Shown piece after piece: positions 59,401-62,400 of a stretch of 64,000 bases of DNA; the stretch's first letter is position 1, and the number at the start of each line of letters is the position of its first letter. The notes below the pieces were generated by a model. The model saw only the letters and a program-made list of their open reading frames with translations, was not told the DNA's origin and did no database searches. A program made the position numbers and the translations under genes. This stretch comes from Nematopogon swammerdamellus (Eukaryota; Arthropoda; Insecta; Lepidoptera; Adelidae): positions 10,097,971-10,161,970 of the forward strand of contig OX336338.1 of the NCBI GenBank assembly GCA_946902875.1, in the 5' to 3' direction.

Positions 59401-62400
59401 ATGGCTGGAGGAAAATTGGAGAGGCGTGCGTCCAGCAGTAGACGCATAGACGCTGACGTTTGAGATGTTGCACACGAGTGGGTATTCATGATATAGTGTC
59501 CTTGTTTGACGGTCGTACGGCGAACGCGGGACTTGATTGCCGCGCCAGCAGTGTTTCTGCGAACCCAATAGGTACGGAGAGCCTGGGAGAGCTAGGGATC
59601 GCATCGCGCGTACGCACGACGCCCATACAATAACTTTACACACAAACATGTTTTTTTTTATTTAATTTATTTTTAAGGCTTTTAACAATAATTTGTTAAT
59701 ATCAGCCCCATAGTACTCCATCATTAAATAAGAACGACTTGAAATTCATATCATTTTGCAATATGATCTTTGATCTGAGTTTTGAGTAAGTCATCTCTCG
59801 GTATGGCTGTGTAGGTGCGCGAGCGTACTTTTATTTATTTTATTTATTTATAATGCATCCATTAGGTGTCTGTGCACACCCGGACAAGTCATAGTGTATT
59901 TAAAAATAATGTTATAATGTGGTATTGTGCATCGAGCAAAAAATAGCCTTCGTCCATTCCAAAAATGGATATAAAAGTTTCAATAATATTGTGGTTTGAA
60001 GCGAACAGTAAACTTACACTATAATATCTTATTTATTAGCTACCTACTTAAAACTAAACTTACAATAAAGATGTGTAAACAACAATAATTACATTACTAG
60101 TGTCAAATATACAAAAAATTCATAATATCAGTTGTCAAACTATAATTCAAGGGCGGCCGGCACTGGTTAAGCATGTGTGCGTGTTGTGTTGTGTGCAGGG
60201 TCAGACGTGCGTGGACCTGGTGGAGCCGAGTATCGCCTCGTGGCTGGAGGAGGCGCGCGGCGCGGCCGCCGGCTCGCGGCTCAACAACAACAACAACAAC
60301 AAACACAAGCGCTGGCCGGCCGCGCCGCTCAACCCGCCCAGCAGCAAGCTGAAGCGCGTCGAGCTACAGATCACAAACCACAATGATAATACAACTAACG
60401 GTTTGTCTTTCATTATCGCATACTTTAAAACGAATTTGGTTGAAGAGCTTTGAGGCAAATTGTACGTAATGCACAGTAATGGAGTGTGGATGCGACCGAG
60501 AGGGGTGCTCCGCTTCATGAAACTCGGGTGGCTGGAGTAGCACCACCCGAGCGCCGACGTATAAAGGACCGTCTTGAGGTCTCAGTGCGGAGAATGGCCC
60601 ACACGCCTTCCCAAGAGACTGGGCAGCATACAAACAAACAATGCGCAGCCGACTCATGTCTTATGGAAGTACTGAGTCAGTCCCTCAGTTCCCAGCAATG
60701 CACAACACACTTGGCCTTGTCAAATGTGGTCTTGTCAAATGTGGATTCAAAATGGATAGTTAGTTAGACAATCTCTAACAAACACCTACACCGAATGGGC
60801 CTTAGCGACACACTGGTGTGCTGGTTCTGTATAAAAGAGGATGAAACACCCATACACATCCTTTGTGAATGTGAAGTGCTCATTCACAGTAGAAGCCGTA
60901 TTCTTGGCTGTTATATTTTTAACCCATGCCAAATACAAGCACTCAACCCCAAGAATATAACTCGGTTCACAGCGGAAATCGGACTTGGGGGTAGGTTATA
61001 AACTTTTGAGAGATCACAATGGATATTCCTAGATCGCAGTGACAACAGGGCTCAGGGGCCCTAACTCTCACACTTTCAATCATAATCATAATCATAGGCA
61101 ATCTCTAGCTACAAGGGTGCGGTACGTATACACGCACATGTACTGTGAAGGCATTGAAACTTATTAATACATTATAAAAGTGAAGAAACTTGCGCATGTG
61201 TTGAGCGGTGAGGGTGGCCTTCAACGGAAATGGACTGAAATGGACACGACTCAAATGGAACGATGTCCTGAGATTGAGCAACAGATTTTCCACAAGTTTA
61301 TTCTGTTGGAGCCTTTCAACAGGACGAACTCCCAAAAAGATTCTCCGCGCTGAGACCTCAAAACGGTCTGTTGCATGTTACCCTTTTTGAACACAGCCCA
61401 TAAAACATTACGCAATCTTCTATTATATATAATGCAATGCAACATCTGTCTGTACAAGTAATATATGTAATACAATGTACAAACTAATGCATCCTGCATA
61501 TTGAACAGAGAACAAGAAGAACACCACCGCTGAGATAATCCCAAAGCTGTCTGATGGCAAGCCGCCGAAGGGTCGAGCGCCGTCGCCGACGAGCGAGCCG
61601 AGCTCCGAAGCGCCGCCGACCGAGAACAACTCCAACAGTGGCGACGAGCCGCCGTCGTGGCGGCGCTCCGCCTCGCTACGCAATAAGCTCAACAACGAGC
61701 CAACTCGTGAGCATACATTCACAACTATTTATTTTTTATAACTTTCTCCACACATTAATAAGTGCTAAGGATACCCATGAACATTCCGATTGAGCGGGTT
61801 GCGAATGGCGAGCCGGTCCATAAGGTGCCTCTTGAAGGACCGACTTGATTGTACTTTGGGGTGGGGATACATGGGCAGGAAGACCGTACTAGGTCTCACC
61901 GGCTCTGTAGATGGATGAAATACCTGGCGAACCGATTTTAGTTCAGTTTATTTATTCGGTTTATTTGGAACAAATCATTCAAATCAAATCAAATATTTGT
62001 ATTTTCTAAAAGATGTTGAATTTACAACATCTTTACATACAATAATATGGACAATACAACAAAACAAGATACAATAGAATAGGCGACCTCTGCCTCCTGG
62101 TTTATATATTACACATTATACAGGGTGTTCGTTCAGTTTAATTCTTGTACGTTAACTAAGCATGTATGCGCTTTATATTTCTTCATTCAATGCAAAGCCG
62201 AAAAAGAGGAAAAAACAGCTCCCGTCCAGGATTCCAACATGGACCTCTGGCACGAGCCGCCCACCGATGTTAGCAGCCGATGAGCAGTGTTGGCGCACAG
62301 TTATTATAGAAGCTGAATCTGGCAACATTAACCATAAATTAAGAAATAAATCTTCGTATTGAATTGACTTCCTCATTGGTCAGGTCAAACTGCGCGCCGA

